A DNA stretch of 64,000 bases from Pseudomonas sp. BP8 (GCF_017875955.1 NZ_JAGINK010000001.1:997001-1061000); one strand, 5' to 3'; shown: positions 38,362 to 48,520, counted from the stretch's first letter. Notes: a model not told the origin generated them from the sequence alone. Numbers and translations are program-made.

Positions 38362-38390
38362 AATAGCCATCATGTGTTAGCGAGTTTTGA

Positions 38391-39452
38391 ATGCCCCACT
38401 CACGCCCCTACAAAGTTGCACTCAACGGTTATGGCCGCATCGGCCGCTGTGTCCTGCGCGCACTGGTCGAGCGTGGGGCGAAGGCTGGCTTCGAAATCGT
38501 CGCACTGAATGACCTGGCCGATCAGGCCAGCCTGGAATACCTGACACGCTTCGACTCCACCCACGGGCGTTTCCCCGGCGAGGTCAGGGTCGACGGCGAT
38601 TGTCTGCATATCAATGGCGACTGCGTGCAGGTCTTGCGCAGCGCCACGCCCGAGGGCATCGACTGGGCCGCGCTGGACGTCGACCTGGTGCTGGAATGCT
38701 CCGGGGCCTATAACACCCGCGCCGATGGCCAGCGCTTCCTCGATGCCGGCGCGCCCCGGGTGCTGTTCTCGCAGCCGATGGCCAGCGAGGCCGACGTCGA
38801 TGCGACGGTGGTCTACGGCATCAACCAGGATTGCCTGACCGGCGCCGAGCGACTGGTATCCAACGCCTCCTGCACCACCAACTGCGGCGTGCCGCTGTTG
38901 CGCGTGCTGGACCAGGCGTTCGGCATCGAATACGTGTCGATCACCACGATCCACTCGGCCATGAACGACCAGCCGGTGATCGACGCCTATCACCACGAGG
39001 ATCTGCGTCGCACCCGTTCGGCGTTCCAGTCAGTGATTCCGGTGTCCACCGGCCTTGCCCGTGGCATCGAACGCCTGCTTCCGGAACTTGCCGGGCGAAT
39101 TCAGGCCAAAGCCGTACGCGTGCCGACCGTCAACGTGTCGTGCCTGGACATCACCTTGCAGACCGCCCGCGACACCACGGCGGTCGAGGTCAATCAAATC
39201 CTCCGTGACGCCGCGCTGAGCGGCCCGCTGCAAGGCCTGCTGGCCTACACTGAGCTGCCGCACGCCAGCTGCGATTTCAACCATGACCCGCATTCGGCCA
39301 TCGTCGATGCCAGCCAGACCCGCGTTTCCGGCCCTCGCCTGGTGAACCTGCTGGCATGGTTCGACAACGAATGGGGGTTCGCCAACCGCATGCTCGACGT
39401 TGCTGGTCATTACCTGCACGTCGTTCACCAAACCCGCATCAAACAGCCCTGA
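38391..39452 (+). CDS. epd: D-erythrose-4-phosphate dehydrogenase
   Basis: This 353-aa GAPDH-family enzyme has the NAD motif VALNGYGRIGRCVLRAL, the catalytic Cys at about residue 161 in SNASCTTNCGVPLLRVLD, the paired His in ITTIHSAMNDQPVID, and WFDNEWGFANRMLDV at the end. The SAMNDQ segment, where glycolytic GAPDHs have a Thr/Ala-rich loop, and the position before pgk favour Epd, which leads to pyridoxal 5'-phosphate. A GAPDH role cannot be excluded by sequence reading alone. pgk follows after 12 bp. Confidence 0.88.
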   Translation: MPHSRPYKVALNGYGRIGRCVLRALVERGAKAGFEIVALNDLADQASLEYLTRFDSTHGRFPGEVRVDGDCLHINGDCVQVLRSATPEGIDWAALDVDLVLECSGAYNTRADGQRFLDAGAPRVLFSQPMASEADVDATVVYGINQDCLTGAERLVSNASCTTNCGVPLLRVLDQAFGIEYVSITTIHSAMNDQPVIDAYHHEDLRRTRSAFQSVIPVSTGLARGIERLLPELAGRIQAKAVRVPTVNVSCLDITLQTARDTTAVEVNQILRDAALSGPLQGLLAYTELPHASCDFNHDPHSAIVDASQTRVSGPRLVNLLAWFDNEWGFANRMLDVAGHYLHVVHQTRIKQP

Positions 39453-39464
39453 AGGACTGCATTC

Positions 39465-40628
39465 ATGACCGTGTTGAAGATGACCGACCTCGACCTGCAA
39501 GGTAAGCGCGTACTGATTCGCGAAGACCTCAACGTGCCTGTCAAGGACGGTGTGGTAGCCAGCGATGCGCGTATCCTGGCTGCGCTGCCGACCATCAAGC
39601 TGGCCCTGGAAAAAGGTGCTGCGGTAATGGTCTGCTCGCATTTGGGTCGCCCGACCGAGGGCGAGTTCTCTGCCGAGAACAGCCTCAAGCCCGTTGCCGA
39701 CTACCTGAGCAAGGCGCTGGGCCGCGACGTACCGCTGGTCGCCGACTACCTGGACGGCGTTCAGGTTCAGGCCGGTGAGCTGGTGCTGTTCGAGAACGTA
39801 CGCTTCAACAAGGGCGAGAAGAAGAACGCCGATGAGCTGGCCCAGCAGTATGCTGCCCTCTGCGACGTGTTCGTCATGGACGCATTTGGCACCGCTCACC
39901 GTGCCGAAGGCTCGACCCACGGTGTCGCCAAGTTCGCCAAGATCGCTGCAGCGGGCCCGCTGCTGGCGGCCGAGCTGGACGCCCTGGGCAAGGCCCTGAA
40001 AGCCCCAGCCAAGCCGATGGCCGCCATTGTTGCCGGCTCCAAGGTGTCGACCAAGCTCGATGTGCTGAACAGCCTGAGCACGGTCTGCGACCTGCTGATC
40101 GTCGGTGGCGGCATTGCCAACACCTTCCTCGCCGCAGCCGGCCACAAAGTCGGCAAGTCGCTTTACGAGCCTGACCTGATCGACACTGCCAAGTCCATCG
40201 CAGCCAAGGTCGACGTACCGCTGCCGGTCGACGTGGTGGTAGCCAAGGAGTTCGCCGAGAGCGCCGTGGCAACCGTCAAGCTGATCGCTGACGTTGCTGA
40301 CGATGACATGATCCTCGACATCGGTCCGCAAACCGCCGCGCAGTTCGCTGAGCGCCTGAAGTCGTCCAAGACCATCCTGTGGAACGGTCCGGTCGGCGTG
40401 TTCGAGTTCGACCAGTTCGGCAACGGCACCCAGGTACTGGCCAAGGCCATTGCCCAGAGCGAAGCCTTCTCCATTGCGGGCGGCGGCGATACCCTGGCGG
40501 CCATCGATAAATATGGCGTAGCCGGCGATATCTCCTACATTTCTACCGGTGGCGGCGCGTTCCTCGAGTTCGTCGAGGGCAAGGTCCTGCCCGCCGTGGA
40601 GATCCTGGAAGCGCGAGCCAAGGCCTGA
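39465..40628 (+). CDS. pgk: Phosphoglycerate kinase
   Basis: This 387-aa two-lobed kinase transfers phosphate between 1,3-bisphosphoglycerate and ADP. Motifs are [98 protein letters not shown] and the ATP loop [16 protein letters not shown]. Length matches the usual bacterial enzyme. It is tightly linked to epd and followed by two small lipoprotein genes and then fba. Confidence 0.97.
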   Translation: MTVLKMTDLDLQGKRVLIREDLNVPVKDGVVASDARILAALPTIKLALEKGAAVMVCSHLGRPTEGEFSAENSLKPVADYLSKALGRDVPLVADYLDGVQVQAGELVLFENVRFNKGEKKNADELAQQYAALCDVFVMDAFGTAHRAEGSTHGVAKFAKIAAAGPLLAAELDALGKALKAPAKPMAAIVAGSKVSTKLDVLNSLSTVCDLLIVGGGIANTFLAAAGHKVGKSLYEPDLIDTAKSIAAKVDVPLPVDVVVAKEFAESAVATVKLIADVADDDMILDIGPQTAAQFAERLKSSKTILWNGPVGVFEFDQFGNGTQVLAKAIAQSEAFSIAGGGDTLAAIDKYGVAGDISYISTGGGAFLEFVEGKVLPAVEILEARAKA

Positions 40629-40660
40629 GCATGAAGGCGCATGGCAAAGGGAGCGGCCGG

Positions 40661-40876
40661 ATGGTCAAGCAATTGCCTGTGATTATCGTGGCTGGTCTGC
40701 TCGGGGCTTGCTCCGGCGGCCCGGCCACCGATGCCGAGCCGCACGAGCCTCAAGGCGGCTGCTACCAGTCTCAATGGCAAGCCGAGACGGTGCCGGTGAT
40801 CAACAAGCGCCTGGGGCCAGAAGGCCTGGAAAAGTATGACGACGAGCACCAGCGCAAGGCGCCGGGTTGCCCTTGA
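40661..40876 (+). CDS. Small putative lipoprotein
   Basis: This 71-aa protein has a hydrophobic N-terminus and a lipobox VAGLLGAC with Cys at about 17, then a Gly/Pro-rich stretch and a charged C-terminus (LGPEGLEKYDDEHQRKAPGC) with two more Cys. The ATG at 40661 is preceded by AGGGAG at seven bases. An in-frame ATG at 40631 would give ten extra residues but has no ribosome site and spoils the signal. It lies between pgk and an MliC-like gene. No function recognised. Confidence 0.7.
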   Translation: MVKQLPVIIVAGLLGACSGGPATDAEPHEPQGGCYQSQWQAETVPVINKRLGPEGLEKYDDEHQRKAPGCP

Positions 40877-40940
40877 AACCTGCGCTTCATCGGCGCGCGG
40901 CAACCAAGCGGCGGCTGAGTGGTCAGCTAGAGGATATTCA

Positions 40941-41270
40941 ATGAAAGCGCTGCTGGCCTTGATGGCCCTGGCGACATTGGCAGGATGCGCAAGCTTGCGC
41001 CCCGCGCAGACCCCGGCGACCGACGACTGGACGCGCTGGGTCTGTGATACGCAGACCGAGCTACTCTGGCGGTTTGCCGATACCGCGCAGGATTCGGTCG
41101 ACGTCCGTCTTGGCGGCGGCGACCAGGTTTACCGGCTCAAGTCCGAGCCGGGTTCCTCTGGCGCGTTGTACAGCGACGGAGTGCTGGCCTTGCACACCAA
41201 GGGCGAAGAAGGCCTGGTGTACTGGGTGGCGACCAACGATCTGATTGGGCGGGGCTGCAAGGCACCGTGA
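40941..41270 (+). CDS. MliC-like lipoprotein (C-type lysozyme inhibitor family)
   Basis: This 109-aa lipoprotein has signal and lipobox ALATLAGC (Cys about 16). The mature part has the MliC pattern: WVCDTQTELLWRF, VDVRLGGGDQVYRLKSEPG, SGALYSDGVLALHTKGEEG and a final Cys that may pair with the first. MliC proteins protect peptidoglycan by inhibiting C-type lysozymes from the outer membrane. The family fit is by eye and fairly good. An AGAGGAT site precedes the ATG. Confidence 0.75.
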   Translation: MKALLALMALATLAGCASLRPAQTPATDDWTRWVCDTQTELLWRFADTAQDSVDVRLGGGDQVYRLKSEPGSSGALYSDGVLALHTKGEEGLVYWVATNDLIGRGCKAP

Positions 41271-41369
41271 CTGGCCGGGCCGCCATGGTGGCCCACACAA
41301 CTTGAACAGCAACCGCCCCTGCGGCAGGCTTGCACGAAACAACGACGCTTGTCGGGAGAGAGATACACA

Positions 41370-42434
41370 ATGGCACTCATTAGCATGCGCCAGATGCTGG
41401 ACCACGCCGCCGAGTTCGGCTACGGCGTTCCAGCTTTCAACGTCAACAACCTCGAGCAGATGCGCGCCATCATGGAAGCCGCCGACAAGACCGACTCTCC
41501 GGTCATCGTGCAGGCTTCGGCCGGTGCTCGCAAATACGCCGGTGCGCCGTTCCTGCGCCACCTGATCCTGGCTGCGATCGAAGAATTCCCGCACATCCCG
41601 GTGTGCATGCACCAGGACCACGGCACCAGCCCTGACGTCTGCCAGCGCTCGATCCAGCTGGGCTTCAGCTCGGTAATGATGGACGGCTCGCTTGGCGAAG
41701 ACGGCAAGACTCCGACCGACTACGAGTACAACGTGCGTGTCACTCAGCAGACCGTGGCCATGGCTCACGCTTGCGGCGTTTCGGTAGAAGGCGAGCTGGG
41801 CTGCCTGGGTTCGCTGGAAACCGGCATGGCCGGTGAAGAAGACGGTATCGGCGCCGAAGGCGTGCTGGATCACAGCCAGATGCTGACCGATCCGGAAGAG
41901 GCTGCCGACTTCGTCAAGAAGACCCAGGTCGATGCCCTGGCCATCGCCATCGGCACCAGCCACGGTGCCTACAAGTTCACCAAGCCACCTACCGGTGACG
42001 TCCTGGCGATCGACCGTATCAAGGAAATCCACAAGCGCATCCCCAACACCCACCTGGTGATGCACGGTTCTTCCTCGGTACCGCAAGAGTGGCTGGCGAT
42101 CATCAACCAGTACGGCGGCGACATCAAAGAGACCTACGGCGTACCGGTTGAAGAAATCGTCGAAGGTATCAAGTTCGGTGTGCGCAAGGTCAACATCGAT
42201 ACCGACCTGCGTCTGGCCTCGACGGGTGCCATGCGCCGCCTGATGGCGACCAACCCGAGCGAGTTCGACCCACGCAAGTTCTTTGGCGAAACGGTCAAGG
42301 CGATGCGTGATGTGTGTATCGCTCGTTATGAAGCCTTCGGTACTGCGGGTAATGCTTCGAAGATCAAGCCGATCTCCCTGGAAGGCATGTTCCAGCGTTA
42401 TGCCAAAGGTGAGCTGGCGGCCAAGATCAACTGA
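41370..42434 (+). CDS. fba: Class II fructose-1,6-bisphosphate aldolase
   Basis: This 354-aa zinc-dependent aldolase of the Calvin-cycle/Pseudomonas subtype (Fda) contains [39 protein letters not shown] (zinc and catalytic Asp region), [59 protein letters not shown] and the substrate-site [12 protein letters not shown]. The start was set at [20 protein letters not shown] after GGGAGAGAG. A strong terminator follows. It completes the tkt-epd-pgk-fba cluster. Confidence 0.96.
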   Translation: MALISMRQMLDHAAEFGYGVPAFNVNNLEQMRAIMEAADKTDSPVIVQASAGARKYAGAPFLRHLILAAIEEFPHIPVCMHQDHGTSPDVCQRSIQLGFSSVMMDGSLGEDGKTPTDYEYNVRVTQQTVAMAHACGVSVEGELGCLGSLETGMAGEEDGIGAEGVLDHSQMLTDPEEAADFVKKTQVDALAIAIGTSHGAYKFTKPPTGDVLAIDRIKEIHKRIPNTHLVMHGSSSVPQEWLAIINQYGGDIKETYGVPVEEIVEGIKFGVRKVNIDTDLRLASTGAMRRLMATNPSEFDPRKFFGETVKAMRDVCIARYEAFGTAGNASKIKPISLEGMFQRYAKGELAAKIN

Positions 42435-42458
42435 TCTTTGAGTCGTTAGGCGCTTAAT

Positions 42459-42488
42459 AAAAACCCGCAGAGATGCGGGTTTTTTTTC
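42459..42488 (+). terminator. Intrinsic terminator of fba
   Basis: AAACCCGCA and TGCGGGTTT arms enclose the loop GAGA and are followed by eight T in total. The hairpin begins about 25 bp after the fba stop. Confidence 0.93.
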
Positions 42489-42540
42489 TTCACGAATTGT
42501 TGGGGGGAGGGGCTGGTTGTGGTTTTGGGGCTTTTAGGTT

Positions 42541-43140
42541 GGGGGCTTATCCATTTGATGGGGTGCTGCTGCTGGCCCCTTCCGCCCTTACGGTGGGTCA
42601 CTTTTTTTCTTGGAAAAAAGTAACCAAAAACCGCTTGCTCCTGCATCCGGCCCTTCGCTGCGCTACGGGTTCCCTCGCTCCGGTCTTGCTCCGGGAGGAC
42701 CGCGCTGTACGGCCCATACTGGGCCTCAGCGCTTTCCGGCCATCCATGGCCTCCACCTCCCTGCGCAAGACCTCCACTCGGCCTCCTGAAGTCGCTGGTA
42801 GATCAAGAGCAAGATCAACAGCCAGGGCAACGGCTGGCGAATCGCTGCGCTCTCGCTTTGTTTATCTACCAGCGGATTTGTGGGGTGGCTGGCAGGGCTG
42901 CGCCCTGCGATTTGCATTGGCAGTACCGGCCTCTTCGCGGGACAAGCCCGCTCCTACAGGTACAGCGCCGAATTCAAAATCTGCGCAGATCCTGTAGGGG
43001 CGGCGGTGCGGCGATCCGACTTGCCCCGCGAAGAGGCCCGAATATCCACCACCCATGCCACTATCAAAAACAACGACAACCCAGACGCCGCCCGTAACTT
43101 CGCGACCTCAGTAGACCGGAGCGAGGGAACCTGCATTCCT
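42541..43140. repeat. Composite intergenic repeat block, rearranged copy
   Basis: Most of the 847-bp gap between fba and the response regulator gene is repeat DNA. It begins with the GGGCTTATCCATTT and GGCCCCTTCCGCCCTTACGG edge modules, then a copy of the 13.3-kb left terminal repeat (42590-42655). It continues with TTTCCGGCCATCCATGGCC and AGATCAAGAGCAAGATCAAC modules and the shared interior (42857-42953), then a family A REP pair (42928-43038) and the shared module ending at about 43113. The right terminal repeat is missing. Instead GACCGGAGCGAGGGAACCTGC (43116-43136) pairs with GGTTCCCTCGCTCCGGTC at about 42668. The remaining 43141-43281 is AT-richer and presumably carries the promoter of the next gene. 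Confidence 0.75.
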
Positions 43141-43281
43141 AAGAAGACCCTACCGTCAGTCGCCGCATCAAAAATATATTGGCTGATAGCGTTCTGATTG
43201 CATTGCGCCATGCCAACCCCCGACTAGAGTAAAGAATTGGATTCAACCGCTACTGGCAGTCGCTCCTACACGAGAAGCAAC

Positions 43282-45402
43282 ATGGATGAAGCTCAACCCA
43301 ACGCCTCGGATGGCAAATCCGTCCTGCTGGTTGTCGACGATTACCCAGAAAGCCTGATCAGCATGCGCGCGCTGCTCGCACGCCAGGATTGGCAGGTACT
43401 GACCGCATGCTCCGGGATGGAAGCCCTGAACAAGCTCCTGCAGCACGAAGTCGACCTGGTTCTGCTGGATGTGCAGATGCCGGAAATGGACGGCTTTGAA
43501 GTGGCCCGCCTGATGCGCGGCAGCCAGCGTACGCGGCTGACCCCGATCATCTTCCTCACCGCCAACGAGCAGTCGCAGGCCGCGGTACTCAAAGGCTACG
43601 CCGCCGGTGCGGTGGACTACCTGTTCAAACCGTTCGACCCGCAGGTGCTCAAGCCCAAGGTCCAGGCATTGCTCGAACAGCAGCGCAACCGGCGCATGCT
43701 GCAACGCCTGACCCGTGAGCTGGAGGCCTCCAGGGCGTTCAATGCGTCAATCCTGGAGAACGCCGCCGAAGGTATTCTGGTGGTCGACGAAGGTGGCATC
43801 ATCAGCTTTGCCAACCCGGCTATCTCGCGCCTGCTCGACACCCCTGTGGATAAGTTGCAGGGCGCGAATGTGCTCGACTTGATTCAGCTGTCGAGCGCTA
43901 CCCTGTGGCGCGAATCGGATTTCTACCAAGCGTATCTCGCCCGGCAGATCTTTCGTGTGCACGACGCTCAACTGCGCACGCTCGGCGGCCAACTGGTGCC
44001 CGTCGCCTTGTCGTGCGCACCCTTGCCTGCCGAGCAGCGGGCGATGGTGATGACCGTACTGGACATGTCAGCGGTGCGTAATCTGCACCAGCAACTGGAA
44101 TACCAGGCGGTAACCGATCCGCTCACCGGCCTGCTCAATCGACGCGGTTTCTACCAGGCGGCAGAAAGCGCGCTGCTGCGCAGCGAACGCTCGGACAAGG
44201 TCCAGGCCCTGATGTACATGGACCTCGATGGCTTCAAACGGATCAACGACTCACTCGGCCACGAAGCCGGAGACCAGGTGCTGCGCTGGGTAAGCGACCA
44301 GCTCAAAGAGTGCCTGGGCAGCGAGGCGTTGCTGGCGCGGATGGGCGGCGATGAATTTACCGCGCTGTTCGACGGCCTGCCTTACCCCGAACAGGCTGGA
44401 CGCTTCGCCGAGCAAGTGATCGAGCGTCTGTCGATTTCTCATCAGGTGGAAGGGGTGGATGTCTGCCTGGGCGTCAGCATCGGCATCGCTACCTACCCCG
44501 ATTGTGGCGGGGCGGTCGAGGGCCTGCTGCGCGCGGCCGATACCGCGATGTACGCGGCCAAGCAGGCCGGGCGTCAGCAATACCGCTTTTATGACCAGGA
44601 GCTCAATGGTCGCGCGCGCTCGCGCCTTATGCTCGAAGACGGCGTACGGGCAGCCATCGAACAGAAGGATTTCAATCTGGTGTTCCAGCCTCAGGTCGCT
44701 TTTGCCGATGGTCGGCTGCGCGGGTTTGAGGCGCTGCTGCGTTGGCAGCACCCCAGCGTCGGCGATGTGCCGCCAGCGTTGTTCATCCCGCTGCTGGAGG
44801 AGACCCGGCTGATCAGCCGGCTCTCCAGTTGGATCTACGACAAGAGCGCTGCCCAGCGTCGGGCCTGGTGCGAGGGGTTTGCCGACGACTTGGTGCTGGG
44901 TATCAGCCTGAGCCGTATCCAGTTCGCCATGCCCAACCTGGTCGATGAGTTGCAGGCGGTGATTCGCGCGCATGGGCTGCACCCTTCGCAACTGGAGGTC
45001 GAGGTGGCGGAGACCTCGCTGATGTACAACATCGACGCGGCGGTGAAACAGGTCAATCGTTTGCGCGAGCTGGGCGTGCGGGTGGCGCTGGACGACTTCG
45101 GCGCGGGCGATTGTTCGCTGCGCATGATCCGCGACCTGCCCATCGATACGCTCAAGCTCGATCGTCACCTGGTCGCGCGGCTACCCGACTCGGCCGTGGA
45201 CGCCGCGCTGGTGCGCAGTGTCATCGGCTTGTGCGCAGACTATGCCATCACGGTGATCGCCGAGGGCGTCGAGACGCCGGCCCAGGCAGCCTGGCTCAGG
45301 GCTAACGGCTGCGCCTATGTGCAAGGCTTTCTGGTGGCCAGGCCGATGACCGCTGCCGATGCGAGCGGGTTTGCGGCGAATTTCCCCTGGCCATGGTCGT
45401 GA
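43282..45402 (+). CDS. cfcR: REC-PAS-GGDEF-EAL response regulator (CfcR-like)
   Basis: This 706-aa protein has a receiver (about 13-130) with phospho-acceptor Asp 63 in [13 protein letters not shown], a PAS-like segment (about 160-275), and a GGDEF domain with intact GGDEF at about 355-359. No RxxD inhibitory site occurs at the expected distance. The EAL domain has Glu 483 in [23 protein letters not shown] and AEGVET, but Ser 542 (LGISLSRIQ) replaces the usual metal-binding Asn. P. putida carries this regulator (Rup4959/CfcR) beside the aldolase gene, where it drives c-di-GMP synthesis and biofilm. A mainly cyclase role fits these residues. Confidence 0.88.
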   Translation: MDEAQPNASDGKSVLLVVDDYPESLISMRALLARQDWQVLTACSGMEALNKLLQHEVDLVLLDVQMPEMDGFEVARLMRGSQRTRLTPIIFLTANEQSQAAVLKGYAAGAVDYLFKPFDPQVLKPKVQALLEQQRNRRMLQRLTRELEASRAFNASILENAAEGILVVDEGGIISFANPAISRLLDTPVDKLQGANVLDLIQLSSATLWRESDFYQAYLARQIFRVHDAQLRTLGGQLVPVALSCAPLPAEQRAMVMTVLDMSAVRNLHQQLEYQAVTDPLTGLLNRRGFYQAAESALLRSERSDKVQALMYMDLDGFKRINDSLGHEAGDQVLRWVSDQLKECLGSEALLARMGGDEFTALFDGLPYPEQAGRFAEQVIERLSISHQVEGVDVCLGVSIGIATYPDCGGAVEGLLRAADTAMYAAKQAGRQQYRFYDQELNGRARSRLMLEDGVRAAIEQKDFNLVFQPQVAFADGRLRGFEALLRWQHPSVGDVPPALFIPLLEETRLISRLSSWIYDKSAAQRRAWCEGFADDLVLGISLSRIQFAMPNLVDELQAVIRAHGLHPSQLEVEVAETSLMYNIDAAVKQVNRLRELGVRVALDDFGAGDCSLRMIRDLPIDTLKLDRHLVARLPDSAVDAALVRSVIGLCADYAITVIAEGVETPAQAAWLRANGCAYVQGFLVARPMTAADASGFAANFPWPWS

Positions 45403-45441
45403 TTGGCTAGAATCGCGGTTGCTTTCATCGAACGCCGTGCC

Positions 45442-45942
45442 ATGACCGACCTACGCTATCTGCAAGCCTACCCCCCGCACCTGCAAGAACAGGTACGCCA
45501 GATGATCGCCAGTGATCGTCTGGGCGAGTACTTGCGCCAGCGCTATCCGGCGCGGCATGAGGTGCAGAACGACAAGGCGCTGTACCTCTATGCCCAAGAG
45601 CTGAAACAGGCCTACCTGCGCAGCGCGCCGAACCTGGACAAAGTCCTCTTCGACAACCGCCTGGACCTCACCCACCGCGCCCTCGGGCTCAATACCGCGG
45701 TGTCGCGGGTGCAGGGCGGCAAGCTCAAGGCGAAAAAAGAGATTCGTATCGCGGCGTTGTTCAAGGACGCCGCGCCGCAGTTTCTGCGCATGATCGTCGT
45801 ACATGAGCTTGCCCACCTCAAGGAACGCGACCATAACAAGGCGTTCTACCAACTCTGCCAGCACATGGAGCCGGACTACCACCAACTGGAGTTCGACCTG
45901 CGTGTGTACCTGACCTACCGGGAACTGCCGGGCACTACCTGA
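45442..45942 (+). CDS. YgjP-like zinc metallopeptidase domain protein
   Basis: This 166-aa protein has a zinc site HELAHLKERDHNKAFYQLC (HExxH plus a downstream His) at about 125-145 and a C-terminal ELPGTT. This matches the YgjP/SprT-like M48-related group. The conserved Lys-rich KLKAKKEIRIAALFKDAAP precedes it. The start MTDLRYLQAYPPHLQEQVRQ was chosen by similarity, although no clear ribosome site is present. It lies 39 bp downstream of cfcR and 12 bp upstream of the winged-helix gene. Substrate unknown. Confidence 0.82.
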   Translation: MTDLRYLQAYPPHLQEQVRQMIASDRLGEYLRQRYPARHEVQNDKALYLYAQELKQAYLRSAPNLDKVLFDNRLDLTHRALGLNTAVSRVQGGKLKAKKEIRIAALFKDAAPQFLRMIVVHELAHLKERDHNKAFYQLCQHMEPDYHQLEFDLRVYLTYRELPGTT

Positions 45943-45954
45943 GGATCCACCAGC

Positions 45955-46251
45955 ATGGATGTGAGCAAGACCAAGAGCAGTTTCTACCGCCGCCTGTACG
46001 TGGCCTGGCTGATCGACAGCCAGACCGCCAGCAGTGTGCCGGCGCTGATGGAAGCCACCGGCATGCCGCGGCGCACCGCCCAGGACACCATCGCCGCGCT
46101 GGCCGACCTGGATATCGTCTGCGAGTTCGAGCAGGAAACCGGCGCACGCAACCATGCCGGGCACTACCGCATCCATGACTGGGGCGCGATCGACAAACAG
46201 TGGATCACCCAGCACCTGCGCAGCATTCGTGAGGTGCTGGGCTACCCGTGA
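45955..46251 (+). CDS. Small winged helix-turn-helix protein
   Basis: This 98-aa protein contains SSFYRRLYVAWLIDS followed by a helix-turn-helix-like ASSVPALMEATGMPRRTAQDTIAALADLDIV. The C-terminus is HYRIHDWGAIDKQWITQHL. The pattern resembles YfeC-like winged-helix proteins found in pseudomonads. A GAGGATCC site precedes the ATG. It lies 12 bp after the metallopeptidase gene and seven bp from the convergent yccS stop. Target genes are unknown. Confidence 0.75.
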   Translation: MDVSKTKSSFYRRLYVAWLIDSQTASSVPALMEATGMPRRTAQDTIAALADLDIVCEFEQETGARNHAGHYRIHDWGAIDKQWITQHLRSIREVLGYP

Positions 46252-46258
46252 CTGCCGC

Positions 46259-48451
46259 CTAGGCGGTCGCCGGTGGCGTACCTTCCTTGATCAGGTGCGC
46301 GGCCATGGTCCGCAACGGCCCCAGCTGACGGCAGATCAACGCCAGCTGTGTTTGCACCAGTCGCTGGTGCTCGTCGAGCTCTTCGGGCATCTGTTCCAGC
46401 GCCGCGGCCAAGGCCTCTTCCTCATCGCTGTGGATCGCTACGGGCAAGCGCGCCGCCAGCCCGTTGGCGATTTCTTCCAGGCTCTTCGCCAGGCTGCTGC
46501 CGGCGCCATCGATCAATTGCTCGTGGACCTCGCTCGGCAGTGCTACGTCGCGGTGTGCTCCGAGCCCCGAGAGGTAGCTGAGCAGGGTGTGCGAGAGCAC
46601 CAGGAAGCGGAAGCCGACATCGGCCTCCTTACGGAAATGCCCCGGCTCCATGAGCATGTTGGCCAGGGTTGTCGACAGCGCCGCGTCGGCGTTGTGCGCG
46701 TTACGCCGCGCCAGGCGGTAGGCGAGGTCGTCGCGCTTGCCGTGGGCGTACTGCTGCATGATCTGGCGCAAGTAGGCGCTGGCGCAGGTCAGGGTGTTGG
46801 CCAGTACCTTGTTCAGGCGTCGCCCCTGCCAGTCGGGCAGGAACAGGAACACCGCCAGAATCGCGATCAGGCTGCCGACCAGGGTATCGAACAGGCGCGG
46901 CAGGAACAGCCCGTAGCCGTCGCCGATCTGGTTGAAGCAGAACAGCACCATCAGGGTGATCGCCGCCGTGGCCAAGGTGTAGCGGGTGGTACGGTTGACG
47001 AAGAACACCACCCCGGCCACCACCGCGAACATCGACTGGATGATCGGGTTGGGGAACAGATCGAACAGCGCCCAGCCGACCGTCAGGCCGATTGCCGTGC
47101 CGAAGATCCGCTGCACCAGCTTGCGCCGGGTCGCGCCGTAGTTGGGCTGGCAGACGAACAGCGTGGTGAGGATGATCCAGTAGCCTTGGGTCGGGTGGAT
47201 CAGGTGCACCATGCCATAGCCGATCGACAGCGCCAGCGGCAGACGCAGGGCATGCCGGAACAGCAGCGAGGTGGGGGTCAGCTGGGTGCGCAGGCGGCTC
47301 CAGACATCCTTGAAGTTGCGTGGCGAGCGGTCGAGCAGGCTACTGTCGCTGGCGTCGGCGAGGCCGTCCGGGTTGCTTGCAGCGCCGAGCAGGCGATCGA
47401 GCGTGGCCAGGTTGCCGGCCAACGCACGCAATGAGCGCAGCAGGCTGCGCCAGGCCGGATTGCTCTGGATGCGCAGGTGTTCGAGGGAGGCGTGCAGGTC
47501 TTCCAGGGCTTCGGCAAAGCCGGTGCCGTAGACGAACGGCTGGCGCATGCGGATCGATTCGGCCAATTGCTGGCACGCCGAGCCCTGCTGACGCAACAAG
47601 CGCTGGCAACGGAACATCACGTCGCTATGGAAGAACGCCTCGGCCAAGGCATTGTACGGATAGTGCGAAGCGCTAACCCGCTCATGGATGTCCTGAGCCA
47701 GGAAGTACAGCTTGAGGTAGCGACTGACCTTGGAGTTGGGCTGGCTGTTGCCGACCCGGTGCAGGATGATTTCCTTGGCGGCATTGAGCGCCGCGACCAC
47801 CTTGCCGTTCTGCTGGGCCAGCTCCAGGCGGCGGGCCTCGACCTCGAGGTTGCGGATCGGCTCGAACAGGTTGGCCTTGAGCTTGAGGTAGCGGCCCAGT
47901 TCGTAGAACAGCTTGGCCAGGCTCTGCTGCACCGGCTGGTTGGAAAACAACAGCTGCCAGAGTACCGAGAGCAGGCCGTACCAGGCGGCGCCGGCCACCA
48001 GCAGCATGGGTTCGTGCCAGAAATCGGTGACCTCGCCGCCGCGCTGGTCGACGCCGATCATGGTGTACACGGAGAGGATCAGGGTCGCCGAAGCGATTGC
48101 CCCGTAGCGCTCGCCCAGCGCCCCGAGCATGGTCAGCCCGAATGCGGCCAAGGCCATTGAAATCGCAAAAATCCAGGGGTAGGGGAACAGCAGCTCTACC
48201 GACAGCGCAGCGATGGCAAAACAGCCCAGCGTCACCAGCAAGGCGCTGAGCCGGCCCTGCCAGCCATCGTCGGTTTCGGCCAGGGCGCTGGCGATGATCC
48301 CCAGGAACAGCGGGATCAGCAGCTTCATTTCATCCTGATACCAGCACAGGGCCATGCTGCCGGTGAGGGCGATGGTTACCCGGATGCTGTAACTGAACTT
48401 GTCTTGACCCCATAGGCGACGCAGAGAATGGCGGAACGAGCTCGATGACAT
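46259..48451 (-). CDS. yccS: YccS/YhfK-family (FUSC) membrane protein
   Basis: This 730-aa inner-membrane protein has two clusters of hydrophobic helices (about 20-180 and 400-540), each followed by a cytoplasmic helical domain, as in YccS and aromatic-acid efflux (AaeB/FUSC) proteins. Landmarks are WGQDKFSYSIRVTIALTGSM, EMKLLIPLFLGIIASALAE, HALRLPLALSIGYGMVHLI, GYWIILTTLFVCQPNYGATR and RIFGTAIGLTVGWALFDLFP. Transport of aromatic or small organic acids is possible but not shown. It is convergent with the winged-helix gene. Confidence 0.88.
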   Translation of the reverse strand: MSSSSFRHSLRRLWGQDKFSYSIRVTIALTGSMALCWYQDEMKLLIPLFLGIIASALAETDDGWQGRLSALLVTLGCFAIAALSVELLFPYPWIFAISMALAAFGLTMLGALGERYGAIASATLILSVYTMIGVDQRGGEVTDFWHEPMLLVAGAAWYGLLSVLWQLLFSNQPVQQSLAKLFYELGRYLKLKANLFEPIRNLEVEARRLELAQQNGKVVAALNAAKEIILHRVGNSQPNSKVSRYLKLYFLAQDIHERVSASHYPYNALAEAFFHSDVMFRCQRLLRQQGSACQQLAESIRMRQPFVYGTGFAEALEDLHASLEHLRIQSNPAWRSLLRSLRALAGNLATLDRLLGAASNPDGLADASDSSLLDRSPRNFKDVWSRLRTQLTPTSLLFRHALRLPLALSIGYGMVHLIHPTQGYWIILTTLFVCQPNYGATRRKLVQRIFGTAIGLTVGWALFDLFPNPIIQSMFAVVAGVVFFVNRTTRYTLATAAITLMVLFCFNQIGDGYGLFLPRLFDTLVGSLIAILAVFLFLPDWQGRRLNKVLANTLTCASAYLRQIMQQYAHGKRDDLAYRLARRNAHNADAALSTTLANMLMEPGHFRKEADVGFRFLVLSHTLLSYLSGLGAHRDVALPSEVHEQLIDGAGSSLAKSLEEIANGLAARLPVAIHSDEEEALAAALEQMPEELDEHQRLVQTQLALICRQLGPLRTMAAHLIKEGTPPATA

Positions 48452-48520
48452 GATGGCCTGCTGGCAGTGATCGAATGAGAACCTTTCAGTGAGTGCCGTG
48501 GCCGGGGTCCGCTGCGCGGC

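Noticed and set aside
36211..38373. Long open frame (720 codons) antisense to tkt
   Set aside because: It mirrors the tkt codons. The product is rich in Val/Gly/Gln without a recognisable fold, no ribosome site precedes it, and the plus-strand transketolase is unmistakable. GC-rich DNA commonly gives such antisense frames.
38391..39452. Glycolytic gapA for the gene before pgk
   Set aside because: Gene order tkt-epd-pgk-fba and the SAMNDQ active-site segment favour erythrose-4-phosphate dehydrogenase, although sequence reading cannot fully exclude GAPDH.
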